A DNA stretch of 64,000 nucleotides, taken from Hyphomicrobiales bacterium (GTDB taxonomy: Bacteria; Pseudomonadota; Alphaproteobacteria; Rhizobiales; Rhizobiaceae). The stretch lies in assembly GCA_900473745.1 (NCBI GenBank), contig UCMW01000004.1, positions 600,754 to 664,753 of the forward strand, given 5' to 3'. The notes below the pieces were generated by a model that saw nothing but the letters and a program-made list of their open reading frames with translations, was not told where the DNA came from and ran no database searches. Below, piece by piece: positions 41,996 to 51,200 of this stretch (within the stretch, counting starts at the first letter, position 1; each line of letters starts with the position of its first letter). The position numbers and the translations under genes are program-made.

Positions 41996-42973
41996 TCAGC
42001 CGCCGAAGAGTTCGGCGAACTTTTCCTTGTTCTCTGTGTCGGCCTTCAGCATGGCGTCGCTGTCGGCGGGCAGGATCTTCAGCGTCGAAAGCGCCGGATA
42101 GCCTTCCGGCTGGGCGACATCGGGTAGGATCGGGAAATAGCCCTGCGCGGTCGCCTGCTCCTGTGAAGCCTTGGAGAGCTGCCAGGCGACGAAGGTCTTG
42201 GCAGCCTCGACCGAATCCGAGCCTTTGAGGACCGCGACCGGCTGGGTGATCGAGCTCACGCCCTCGGCCGGGAAGACGAAGTCGACGGGCGAACCCTTCT
42301 TCTTGGCATTCAGCGCCATGTATTCGATGATGATGCCATAGGCCTTCTCGCCGCGGGCGACGGCCTCGATGACCGTGCCATTGCCCTGGCCGGCAACGGC
42401 ACCGGCCTCTGCCAGTTTCTCGTAATAGGCCCAGCCAAAGTCCGGCTGCTGTGCCATCGTGCCGACATGGATGACGGCGGCACCCGAATAGAGCGGGCTC
42501 GGCATGATCATGCTCTTTGCGGCATCGGCAGCCAGCAGGTCGTTCCAGCTCGTGGGCGCGGTCTTCACCAGATCGGTGTTGTAGACGATGCCGGTCGTGA
42601 TCACCTTGGTGCCGAAGAAGGTCTTGTCGGCATCGATGAAGGCCGGGTCGACACCCTCGACCGGGGCGTCGGTGAAGGCGAGCAGGCGGTCGTCGTTCTT
42701 CAGCTGGGTCATCGCCACCGTGTCGGCGATCAGGATCACGTCGGCCGGGCTGTTGCCGGCTGTATATTCGGCCTGCAGCTTGGCCATGACTTCGGTCGTG
42801 CCGGAGCGGAACAGCTCGACCTTGATCTCCGGATGGTCGGCATTGAAGGCTTCGATGACCTGGGTCATCTGGTCCTGCGGCTGCGAGGTATAGACGGTGA
42901 TCGTGTCTTCGGCTGCAGCCTGGAAGGCGAGGCCGGCAAGGATCGTGGTGGCGACGAGTGTGCGGATCAACAT
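41996..42973 (-). CDS. periplasmic ferric iron-binding protein (FbpA/FutA-like)
   Basis: A 325-residue periplasmic binding protein with signal peptide (RTLVATTILAGLAFQAAA). The mature start AEDTITVYTSQPQDQMTQVIEAFNADHPEIKVELFRSGTTEVMAKLQAEY is typical of the Fe3+-binding FbpA class. A Tyr-rich iron site is suggested by YSGAAVIHV and IIIEYMALN, but the usual double Tyr near the end cannot be assigned by eye, so phosphonate or other oxyanion relatives are a minor alternative. Second gene of the operon, with 94 bp to the ATPase gene upstream, which may hold an internal ribosome site or hairpin. Confidence 0.88.
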   Translation of the reverse strand: MLIRTLVATTILAGLAFQAAAEDTITVYTSQPQDQMTQVIEAFNADHPEIKVELFRSGTTEVMAKLQAEYTAGNSPADVILIADTVAMTQLKNDDRLLAFTDAPVEGVDPAFIDADKTFFGTKVITTGIVYNTDLVKTAPTSWNDLLAADAAKSMIMPSPLYSGAAVIHVGTMAQQPDFGWAYYEKLAEAGAVAGQGNGTVIEAVARGEKAYGIIIEYMALNAKKKGSPVDFVFPAEGVSSITQPVAVLKGSDSVEAAKTFVAWQLSKASQEQATAQGYFPILPDVAQPEGYPALSTLKILPADSDAMLKADTENKEKFAELFGG

Positions 42974-43067
42974 GGAAACCTCGTTGACAAGGGCGGGGTG
43001 CCGTTAAGGCGATCCCGGCCCGGACGATGGGGGAAGAGGCTGCCGAATGGGCAGATGCGGATTTCGC

Positions 43068-44240
43068 CTAGCGCAGCGAGATGACGGCCGGACGACAGGC
43101 CGATGATCTTCCCGTGACATCGGGGACACCATCGCCCGAGCCACCGTGACCGGTGCCGCCATCGCCGATCACCCAGCCGCCCGTGAAGGCAAGCTCGATC
43201 GGCGTTCCCGGCGCCAACCGCTCGGGAAGTGCCAGGCTGACGACGTCGCCGTCGATCTCGGTCGGCAGGCAATGGCTCAAGAAGGCGCCGTTCTGGAAGA
43301 CCTGGCCGACGAGTTCCGTCTTCAGCTGCCCGCCCTCGGGCGCGCGCCGGAGATCGGACGCGTGGAATGCGAGCCAGCCATGACCGACGGGCGCATCCCC
43401 CGGCATGTCGAGAAGTTGCTGTCCGAGCATCACCCGGGTCCGGCCGCCTTCGGACTTGACCACCTTGACCGGCAGGGTCCGCCCCCGCCCGATGAAGCGG
43501 GCGACCATGGGCGAGGCCGGCCGGCGATAGAGCTCCTCCAGTGTGCCGAGCTGCTCCAGCCGGCCCCGGTCCATGACAGCGACATGGGTCGCGACAGCCA
43601 TGGCCTCGTCCTGGTCATGAGTGACGAAGACGAAAGTGGCGCCGGTCAGGCTGTGGATGCGGCGGAATTCGGTGAGCATGGCTTCGCGCAGATGTGCGTC
43701 GAGATTGGCAAGCGGTTCGTCGAGCAGGATGAGCTTCGGCCGCGTGGCGAGCGACCGGGCGAGCGCCACCCGCTGGCGCTGGCCGCCGGAAAGTTCGTGC
43801 GGGCGGCGATCGCCGAGCCCACGCAATCCGACGACGTCGAGAACCTCGTCGATCCGCGCTGCGCGTTCCTGGGCGGTGAGCCGCGCCACCTTCAGCCCGA
43901 ATTCGATATTGCCGCGCACGCTCATCGTCGGCCAGAGCGCATAGGACTGGAAGACCATGCCGATCCGGCGCCGCTCCGGCGGCACGAAAGCGGTCTCTCC
44001 TGCCACCACATCGTCGTCGAAACGGATCTCCCCGTCATCGGGTACCTCGAGCCCGGCGATCAGCCGCAGAAGCGTCGTCTTGCCGCAACCGGACGGCCCG
44101 AGCAGGGCGAGAAAGGCACCATCGGGAATGGCGAGCGACACGGAGTCCAGCGCCTGGAAGCGGTCGAAGCGTTTGGAAACGGCTGTGAGCGTCAGGCGCG
44201 GCAAGACTGTATTCTCCCGATCATCCGGCTCCCATGCCAT
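43068..44240 (-). CDS. ferric iron ABC transporter ATP-binding protein (FbpC-like)
   Basis: A 390-residue ATPase. Walker A GPSGCGKTT near residue 50, Q-loop VFQSYALWPTM, signature LSGGQRQRVALARSL, Walker B LILLDEPLANLD and switch His in VTHDQDEAM are all present. The C-terminal about 130 residues form the TOBE/regulatory domain (VARFIGRGRTLPVKVVKSEGGRTRVML), as in FbpC/PotA-type subunits. The ATG at 44240 is used; a TTG at 44204 behind a GGGAG is possible. It is first in the operon, divergent from the AraC gene that starts at 44439. Confidence 0.92.
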   Translation of the reverse strand: MAWEPDDRENTVLPRLTLTAVSKRFDRFQALDSVSLAIPDGAFLALLGPSGCGKTTLLRLIAGLEVPDDGEIRFDDDVVAGETAFVPPERRRIGMVFQSYALWPTMSVRGNIEFGLKVARLTAQERAARIDEVLDVVGLRGLGDRRPHELSGGQRQRVALARSLATRPKLILLDEPLANLDAHLREAMLTEFRRIHSLTGATFVFVTHDQDEAMAVATHVAVMDRGRLEQLGTLEELYRRPASPMVARFIGRGRTLPVKVVKSEGGRTRVMLGQQLLDMPGDAPVGHGWLAFHASDLRRAPEGGQLKTELVGQVFQNGAFLSHCLPTEIDGDVVSLALPERLAPGTPIELAFTGGWVIGDGGTGHGGSGDGVPDVTGRSSACRPAVISLR

Positions 44241-44438
44241 GGAGAGATGACGCCAGGATGAAGCCGCGCATGACCCTGACCTACAGTCATCCTGTGCAAT
44301 TTCTCTCCGTCAGGGCTCAAAGCAATATACTTGACCAAATGAGTTATGTATTGCATGACGGCGCGAAACGGAGACTGTGCGGCCCATCGTGCCGCACCGT
44401 CAATCCCAAGCACATGGAGCCCTATCCGGAGGTTTTTC

Positions 44439-45320
44439 ATGGCCTTTCGTCCACGCATGCAGGCTCAGACGCGCGCTTACCGCACGCTGCGGCCCTTGTG
44501 CGTGCGCACCTGGCCGGGCGTCGTCGCGGATGTCTGGCATGTCGAGAGCGGTGCCGGTGCCGGCGGCTTCTACCTCTCGCCCGATCCCCGCCTCGTCGTC
44601 CTTCTCGGCACGCCGCCGCAGAGCCTGTCGCTCAAGACCAGCGAAACCGGCACCGTCGTTTCCCCCGTCTCCATGGTCTATGTTCCGGCAGGCCAGCCCC
44701 TCTGGAGTGCCATGAGCGCCGGGGAGCGGTTCTCCCATCTCGATTTGCACCTTGAGGCGGGGCCGCTGCAGCAACGTCTGGCCGGTCTGATCCCGCCCGG
44801 AAAACTGTCAGAGACGGTCATCCTCGCTGGCGACGCCGATGCGCCGGGAGCCCGGACTCTAGCCCGTATGGTGGCGGACGAAGTGGAGCGGCCCTCGCGC
44901 CCGACCATGATGCTGGATGGTCTTCTCTCCGCCATGCTGGCAGAGGTCCTGAACCTGTCCAGCGAGGGGGCGGAGCATAGCGGCGGCCTGTCTCCCCGAC
45001 AGATAGCGGCGGTGAAGCGGCATGTGGCCGATGCATTTCCCCGGCGGGTCAGCGTGGCCGAACTGGCGCAGTTATGCGGCCTGTCCGAAAGCTGGTTCAG
45101 CCGCGCCTTCGCTCGCAGCACCGGCGAGACGCCGCAACGCTGGATCGCCCGCCATCGTCTCGAGGCGGCGATGGAGCTGATGCTGACCACGGATCGCGGC
45201 CTGGCGGATATCGCCGATGCGACCGGCTTTGCCGACCAGGCCCATCTCACCCGCATCTTCCGGGCGTCACAAGGCCTGCCGCCGTCGCAGTGGCGGCGCA
45301 TGCGCGTGGGGCAAGACTGA
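44439..45320 (+). CDS. AraC-family regulator, probable siderophore/iron uptake regulator
   Basis: The ATG at 44439 (MAFRPRMQAQTRAYRTL) with an excellent GGAGG gives 293 residues; a longer frame from 44346 has no such site. An N-terminal sensor region (GFYLSPDPRLVVLLGTPPQSLSL) is followed by a C-terminal AraC HTH pair (VAELAQLCGLSESWFSRAFARSTGETPQRWIARHRLEAAMELMLTTDRGLADIADATGFADQAHLTRIFR). It sits between an Fbp-type iron transporter (divergent) and a siderophore receptor operon (downstream, same strand), which is where regulators such as RhrA or PchR-like proteins are found. It is likely an activator of the receptor genes with the ferri-siderophore as co-inducer; that is inference. Confidence 0.9.
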   Translation: MAFRPRMQAQTRAYRTLRPLCVRTWPGVVADVWHVESGAGAGGFYLSPDPRLVVLLGTPPQSLSLKTSETGTVVSPVSMVYVPAGQPLWSAMSAGERFSHLDLHLEAGPLQQRLAGLIPPGKLSETVILAGDADAPGARTLARMVADEVERPSRPTMMLDGLLSAMLAEVLNLSSEGAEHSGGLSPRQIAAVKRHVADAFPRRVSVAELAQLCGLSESWFSRAFARSTGETPQRWIARHRLEAAMELMLTTDRGLADIADATGFADQAHLTRIFRASQGLPPSQWRRMRVGQD

Positions 45321-45413
45321 GGAAAACAAGGCGGAATTGGGAAAATTGAGCAGATCCGATCAAATCACGGAGCTTTCGTTCAAGCGCCGCCACAAAACAA
45401 GACTTATTCAGTC

Positions 45414-47534
45414 ATGAATTCTTCACGTCTTGTCGGATGGGTCATGAACACCAGGATCGTACTTTTCGCCGGAGCCAGCCTCCTTGCCCTTCAAGCTGCC
45501 GCTGTCGCGCAGGACGGCGCTACGACCGAGCTTTCAGAGATCGTCGTGTCGGGTGAGGGAGGTCCGGCGGCCGAGACAGACGGCTATGTGGCGAAGTCCG
45601 CCGCGGCCGGTACGAAGACCGGGACGCCCGTACTTGAGACGCAGCGCTCCATCTCTGTCGTCACGCGCGACGAGATCGACGATCGCGGCGCCCAGACCCT
45701 CGGCCAGGCGCTGTCGACCACGGCCGGTGTCCTCGGCGAACCCTACGGCGCTGATCCGCGCTTCGACAGCCCGGTCCTACGCGGTTTCGACATGCGCCAG
45801 GCACAATATCTGAACGGGTTGCGCCTGATGCGCTCGTCGGGTGCGCCGTCCTACGACATCTACGGTCTGGAGCGGGTGGAGGTGCTCAAAGGGCCGGCAT
45901 CCAGCCTCTACGGCTCCGGCACGCCGGCCGGCGTCATCAACATGGTTTAGAAGCATGCCCAGTTCAGGGATGCCTACGAGGCCGGCACCGGCTTCACGCT
46001 GGATGGCGACAAGGAAGTTTTCCTCGACGCCAACAAGGTCTTGTCTGACACGCTGGCGGCCCGCTTCACTGGCAAGTTGAGCGATACCGAGGAAGACATC
46101 GACGAACTGACCAACAAGCGCGGCTATCTGGGCCTTGCCACTCGCTGGTCGCCGTCGGATGCCACGACCATCGATTTCCTCGCCTCCTATCAAAAGGACT
46201 CGCCAATCACGCCAGCCGGCATTCCCTATGCTCTGACCGGGCAGGGCAATGACGACAGTCTGCGCGATCTCTATATCGGCGATCCCTCGGTCGACGAGTC
46301 CGACCGCCGCATGTCCAATATCGGCTACGAGCTTCACCACGAATTCGACAGCGGCTGGGCACTGGACCAGTCGGCCCGCTATCAGAAGTTCGACTGGGAC
46401 TATACGGGCTTCTATGTCTCGGGTCTGACTGCGCCGTCGACGATCAATCGCGGCGTGATCTTCCAGGACGAGGACACCTGGACGGCCAATCTCGACACGC
46501 GTTTCGCCGGCGAGGTCGAGACGGGCACCATCGACCACAAGCTGCTGTTTGGCCTCGACCTGCGCAAATACGGCGACAACACGACGTCGCAATTCGCAAC
46601 GTCGTCCGCACTCGACATCAACAACCCCACCCCGGCAACCGTAGGCGCGCCTTGGTACACCAAGACCGATGACCTGACGCTCGAACAGGTCGGGATCTAC
46701 TTGCAGGACGAACTGTCCTTTGACAAATGGCGGGCAACCGTTGGTCTGCGTCATGACTGGACTGATCAGCAGGGCACAACATTCAACAATTTCGACGGGA
46801 CGGAAAACATCGACCAGCAGGACAGTGCCACGACTGGCAATGTCGGCCTCTCCTATCTCTTCGACAACGGCTTTGCCCCCTATGTCAGCTACGCGACCTC
46901 CTTCGATCCGGTCATCGGTGCCGATATCGCGGGCGACGTGTTGAAGCCGACCACCGGCGAGCAATGGGAAGTCGGTCTCAAATACGAGCCGACATCTTTC
47001 GACGGCCTGTTCTCGGTTGCTCTCTACGATCTGACGCAGGACAATGTCAGCGTCTCGGTCACCGAAGGTGGCGTCACCGGCACGCGCCAGATCGGTCAGG
47101 TCAAATCCCGCGGCATCGAGATCGAGGGTGCCGCCGAAATCGCCATGGGCTGGAGCGTCAAGGGCGCATACAGCTATACCGATGCCGAACAGGTCGGCTC
47201 CAACGATGGCAAGATGCCGGCGAACATTCCACATCATCTGGCCAGCCTCTGGCTGACCTATGAATTCGCCGAGGACACGGCGCTCGCCGGTCTCTCCATC
47301 GGCGGCGGTCTGCGCTATGTCGGCGAACGCTTCAACGACAATGCCAACACGGCGTCGCTGGACCCCGTGGCTCTGGTCGACCTCGCCGCGAAATACAAGG
47401 TCACGGACAAGGCAACGCTCGCCGTCAACCTCAACAACCTGACGGACGAGACCTATGTCGCCAATTGCGGCTCCTTCGGTTGCTATTACGGTGCGGGCCG
47501 CTCGGTCATGGGAACCCTGACGGTCCGGTGGTAA
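45414..47534 (+). pseudogene. TonB-dependent siderophore receptor interrupted by an in-frame TAG
   Basis: One reading frame encodes a complete TonB-dependent receptor except for a TAG at 45948-45950. Before it: signal peptide (RIVLFAGASLLALQAAAVAQ), TonB box region TELSEIVVSG, and plug domain (RSISVVTRDEIDDRGAQTLGQALSTTAGV, YDIYGLERVEVLKGPASSLYGSGTPAGVINMV). After it, with no frame change: KHAQFRDAYEAGTGF and the whole 22-strand barrel to the terminal TLTVRW. Family members have Ser or Thr after 'NMV/NLV', so a single TCG to TAG change explains the stop. It is first gene of the fhuDBC-type operon, so loss would affect outer membrane uptake of the siderophore. A sequencing error or suppression is possible. 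An alternative ATG is at 45444. Confidence 0.88.
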
Positions 47535-48436
47535 TCTTTGATCGACCATATGGCCGGCGCGCCGTTTTGAAGCTGTTCGCTGCGACAGGGCTCGCCGGTG
47601 TTTCCTTTCCCATGCTTGCCGCGACCGTGGCGCCATCAGGCGCCGCAGGTCTGCGTCTGGCGGCGATCGACTGGGCCATGCTGGAAACCGCCTGGGCGAT
47701 TGGCCACATACCGGTCGCGGGCACCGAACTCATACGCTTCCGCATCGAAAGTCCCGGGATTCCGCTGCCGGCAGAGACGCTCGATCTCGGCCTGCGTGGC
47801 ACCCCCAATTTCGAGCAGCTGCGGATTGCGGCCCCGAACCTGATCCTCTCGTCGCCCTTCTACACGCGACACGAGGACGCGCTGACGGCCGTCGCGCCGG
47901 TTTTCAGCCTGCCGTTTTTCGTGCGCGGCGAGCCGTCCCTGCCGCATGCGCTGGACGCAATCGAGGCGCTGGCCGAGCGATTGGGCGACCCGGCATCCGG
48001 ACATCGCGCGCGCCAAAACGCCGAGACGCAGTTCGACCGGATCGCGGCCCGGCTGAAACCGCATGCCGACCGGCCGGTGATGCTGATCGATTTCGGCGAT
48101 GCCCGCCATTTCCGCGCCTTCGGCTTCGACAGCCTCTACGGATCGACGCTCACGCGCCTCGGCCTTGCCAATGCCTGGCAGGACGGGACGCAATTCTCCT
48201 TCGCCGCGCCCGTACCGCTCGACCGTCTCGCGGAGATGCCAGACGCCAGCTTCGTCATCGTCAGCCCGGTGCCGCTCGAAGCGCGCGGGCAATTGCAGCG
48301 CTCGGTCCTGTGGAATGCGCTCCCTCAGGTCAGGGCCGGCCGCGTCCATCAACTCTCCGCCACCAACGCCTTCGGTGGCGTGCCCTCGGCGCTCGCCTTT
48401 GCCGAAGGTCTCGCCGAGGCTCTGGCGACAGCATGA
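47528..48436 (+). CDS. fhuD: ferric-siderophore periplasmic binding protein (FhuD-like)
   Basis: A GTG at 47528, overlapping the receptor stop by 7 bp, starts a 302-residue protein. The N-terminus carries RRAVLKLFAATGLAGVSFPMLA, a twin-arginine signal as known for FhuD-type proteins. The mature part is a long-helix periplasmic binding protein: RLAAIDWAMLETAWAIGHIPVAGTELIRF, LGLRGTPNFEQLRIAAPNLILSSPFYTRHEDAL, ending GGVPSALAFAEGLAEAL. It delivers ferric hydroxamates to FhuB. Its stop overlaps the fhuB start. Hydroxamate specificity is inferred from the FhuB/FhuC type of its partners. Confidence 0.92.
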   Translation: MVIFDRPYGRRAVLKLFAATGLAGVSFPMLAATVAPSGAAGLRLAAIDWAMLETAWAIGHIPVAGTELIRFRIESPGIPLPAETLDLGLRGTPNFEQLRIAAPNLILSSPFYTRHEDALTAVAPVFSLPFFVRGEPSLPHALDAIEALAERLGDPASGHRARQNAETQFDRIAARLKPHADRPVMLIDFGDARHFRAFGFDSLYGSTLTRLGLANAWQDGTQFSFAAPVPLDRLAEMPDASFVIVSPVPLEARGQLQRSVLWNALPQVRAGRVHQLSATNAFGGVPSALAFAEGLAEALATA

Positions 48437-50391
48437 AATCCTTGCCCATCCTTCTCCTGATGGCCGGCGCTCTGCTCTGGTTTCTCGCGGCAAACGCGCT
48501 GCTGCCCGTCCATGCCTGGCCAGACGCATTCTTTCCCGCAGGCGAGCGAACGATCGAACAGATCCGCCTCGTTTACGGCCTCATGCCGCGCGCCGTCGTG
48601 GCGCTGCTGGTCGGCGCGGCGCTGGGGCTGGCAGGCAGCCTCCTGCAGCGCCTGCTGCGCAATCCGCTCGCCGATCCGACGGTGCTCGGCGTGTCGGCCG
48701 GGGCGCAATTGGCGCTTGTCGGCGCCACCCTCTTTGCGCCGGCGCTCCTCGCCCCCGGCCGGCTACCGGTCGCACTCGCAGGCGCGGCCGTGTCCGCCGC
48801 ACTGGTTTTCCTCATCGGCCAGAGACGCGGTTTCGAACCGGCCCGCCTTGTCGTGGTCGGCCTGTTGACGGGGCTCATGGCCTCGAGTCTCGCCACGGCC
48901 CTCACGCTCGCCCATGGCCAGTATCTCCTGTCGCTGGTGATCTGGAACGGCGGCTCCCTGGTTCAGCAGGACTGGTCCGCCGTCACCCGCCTCTCGGTCG
49001 TCCTGGGACTCAGCCTCGTCGTGGCGCTGGCTTTGCTGCGGCCGATGCAATTGCTGTCGATAGGCGGGGAAACGGCCGCCGCACTCGGCATGCGGGTTGG
49101 CCTCATCCGCGCCGTGGTCATCGCCGTTGCTGTCCTTCTGACAGCCATGGTCTCGGCCGAAGTCGGCCTCATCGGCTTCATCGGCCTGGCCGCCCCGACG
49201 GTGGTCAGAGCAATCGGCTTTCGCCACGAGGCATCGCGAATGATTGCCTGCATGGTGGCGGGCGGTGGCCTGCTTCTCCTCTGCGACAGCGGCGTGCTGC
49301 TGCTCGACAAGGCCGTCGGCGAGATGTTCCCGGTCGGTGCCGTCACCGGGTTGATCGGCGGGCCGCTGATGCTCTGGCTCTTGCCAAGGCTTTCCGGGCG
49401 CACGCCGCCTGCCGGCGTGTCGGCGGCTGAGACGCGGCAAATCGGCTCGGCCTGGCGCCCGGTGACGGTGCTGGTGGCGCTGCTGTTTGCCGGCTCGCTT
49501 CTGGGGCTCGTGCTCGGCCGCGGGCCTGATGGCTGGACCTTCCTCGACACGGATCAGCTTTCGGCTTTCCTGCCACTACGCTTGCCACGATTGCTCGCCG
49601 CGATTGCCGCCGGCGCGCTTCTGGCCGGCGCCGGTGCCATCCTGCAGCGCACCACGTCCAATCCGCTCGCCTCTCCGGAGGTCATGGGTGTCTCTTCGGG
49701 TGCGGCGCTCGGCTTCGGCCTTGCGGTTTTCCTTATCCCGGCACCGGATGCCTTGACGCTCCTGTTCGCGGCTGGCCTCGGCGGCGCCGTGGTGCTGGCT
49801 GTCGTCGCGCGCGTCGCGGTCAAGACCGGGATGCCGACGGACCGCATCCTGCTGACGGGTCTGGCCATCAGTGCGCTCGCCACAGCCGTGCTCTCCGCCA
49901 TGATGTCCGGCGGCGACGCGAGGGCCTGGGTCATCCTCACCTGGCTCTCGGGATCGACCTCCATGGTCGGTATGACGCAGGCTTTCGTGCTCCTGGTCCT
50001 GGCCGCATTGCTTCTCCTCTTCTGTCTTCTCGCTGCGCGTTGGCTGACCATCCTGCCACTCGGGCCCGAGATCGCCGGTGCGCTCGGCCTGTCGCGCCTT
50101 GCCCGGGTGAGCCTCTTCCTCGCCGCCGGCATCGCGACGGGAACGGCGACCGTGCTAGTCGGCCCCGTCAGTTTCGTCGGGCTCATGGCGCCCCATCTCG
50201 CCCGCGCGCTCGGCCTGACGACTGCCAGCGGTTTTGCCGCAGGATCCATGGTCATCGGCGCCTTCCTGATGATGCTGGCAGATGCCGGTTCGCGTCTTGC
50301 CGCCTTCCCCTACGAACTGCCGCTCGGCCTGTTCGCCACCCTGATCGGGGCACCCTGGCTCCTGCTGTATCTGATGAGACGGACGCGATGA
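48433..50391 (+). CDS. fhuB: ferric hydroxamate ABC permease FhuB (fused two-domain)
   Basis: The ATG at 48433 (MKSLPILLLMAGALLW) gives 652 residues. Two tandem FecCD/BtuC-type permease domains are present, each with about ten membrane segments: the first with LPRAVVALLVGAALGLAGSLLQRLLRNPLADPTVLGVSAGAQ-like residues near 50-95, the second with LPRLLAAIAAGALLAGAGAILQRTTSNPLASPEVMGVSSGAALG near 390-440. The double form distinguishes FhuB from single-domain siderophore permeases. It imports ferric hydroxamate siderophores across the inner membrane. It overlaps fhuD (ATGA) and fhuC (ATGA). Confidence 0.95.
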   Translation: MKSLPILLLMAGALLWFLAANALLPVHAWPDAFFPAGERTIEQIRLVYGLMPRAVVALLVGAALGLAGSLLQRLLRNPLADPTVLGVSAGAQLALVGATLFAPALLAPGRLPVALAGAAVSAALVFLIGQRRGFEPARLVVVGLLTGLMASSLATALTLAHGQYLLSLVIWNGGSLVQQDWSAVTRLSVVLGLSLVVALALLRPMQLLSIGGETAAALGMRVGLIRAVVIAVAVLLTAMVSAEVGLIGFIGLAAPTVVRAIGFRHEASRMIACMVAGGGLLLLCDSGVLLLDKAVGEMFPVGAVTGLIGGPLMLWLLPRLSGRTPPAGVSAAETRQIGSAWRPVTVLVALLFAGSLLGLVLGRGPDGWTFLDTDQLSAFLPLRLPRLLAAIAAGALLAGAGAILQRTTSNPLASPEVMGVSSGAALGFGLAVFLIPAPDALTLLFAAGLGGAVVLAVVARVAVKTGMPTDRILLTGLAISALATAVLSAMMSGGDARAWVILTWLSGSTSMVGMTQAFVLLVLAALLLLFCLLAARWLTILPLGPEIAGALGLSRLARVSLFLAAGIATGTATVLVGPVSFVGLMAPHLARALGLTTASGFAAGSMVIGAFLMMLADAGSRLAAFPYELPLGLFATLIGAPWLLLYLMRRTR

Positions 50392-51170
50392 CACCCCTGT
50401 TCGAAATCCGAAACCTCACCATCGAACTCGGCAGCCGCGCAACCTCGCGCCGGGTGATCGAAAACCTCGACCTCGACATCCCGGCCGGCCGCACGGTGGC
50501 CCTCATCGGCCACAACGGTTCGGGCAAGTCGACGCTTCTGAAGGCGCTCGCCCGCCAGATCGGGAGAACCTCCGGCGAGGTCGTCACCATGGGCCGGCCG
50601 CAGGACGCCTGGTCCGCGCGCGACCACGCCCGCACACTCGCCTACCTGCCGCAATACACCCCCGCCGCCGAGGGCATGACGGTGCGCCAGCTCGTGGCGC
50701 TCGGCCGCTACCCCTGGCATGGTGCGCTCGGCCGTCCGACGGCCGCAGACAGAGAGGCCGTCGAAGCCGCGATCATCGAATGCGGCCTGTCGGACTATGG
50801 GAGCCGCCTCGTCGATACCCTGTCGGGCGGCGAGCGCCAGCGCGCCTGGCTCGCCATGCTGCTCGCGCAAGGGGCGAAGGCGCTCCTCCTCGACGAGCCG
50901 ATCTCGGCCCTCGACATCGCCCACCAGATCGAGGTGATGAGCCTCGTGCATCGCCTGTCGGAGGCGGGTCGTTCGGTCGTGGTCGTCCTCCATGACGTCA
51001 ACCTCGCCGCCCGGTTTGCCGATCACATCATCGCGCTGAAAAGCGGAAAGGTTGTGCTGAACGGCACGTCGGAAGATCTGATGCAACCGGATGCCTTGTC
51101 ACGGGTCTACGGTCTTGCCATGGATGTGGTGACACGTCCCGGCCGCTCGCCGCTCGCCAGCGCCCTTTGA
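50388..51170 (+). CDS. fhuC: ferric siderophore ABC ATPase FhuC
   Basis: The ATG at 50388 (MTPLFEIRNLTIEL) overlaps the fhuB stop; 260 residues. Walker A GHNGSGKST, Q-loop LPQYTPAAEGMTVRQLVALGRYPWHGALGR (the long FhuC/FecE-type segment), signature LSGGERQRAWLAMLLAQ, Walker B ALLLDEPISALD and switch VLHDVNLAARF are present. It energises FhuB. A longer frame from 50040 lies inside fhuB and is not used. Confidence 0.95.
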   Translation: MTPLFEIRNLTIELGSRATSRRVIENLDLDIPAGRTVALIGHNGSGKSTLLKALARQIGRTSGEVVTMGRPQDAWSARDHARTLAYLPQYTPAAEGMTVRQLVALGRYPWHGALGRPTAADREAVEAAIIECGLSDYGSRLVDTLSGGERQRAWLAMLLAQGAKALLLDEPISALDIAHQIEVMSLVHRLSEAGRSVVVVLHDVNLAARFADHIIALKSGKVVLNGTSEDLMQPDALSRVYGLAMDVVTRPGRSPLASAL

Positions 51171-51200
51171 GGGTGCAGTGGACAATTGCAGGATCATCGC

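Noticed and set aside
45343..45360. possible IRO box before the siderophore receptor
   Set aside because: The TGA and TCA elements are 10 rather than 9 bases apart, so it does not match the RirA core.
45777..47636. 619-codon frame antisense to the siderophore receptor
   Set aside because: Antisense shadow; the receptor domains are clear on the plus strand.
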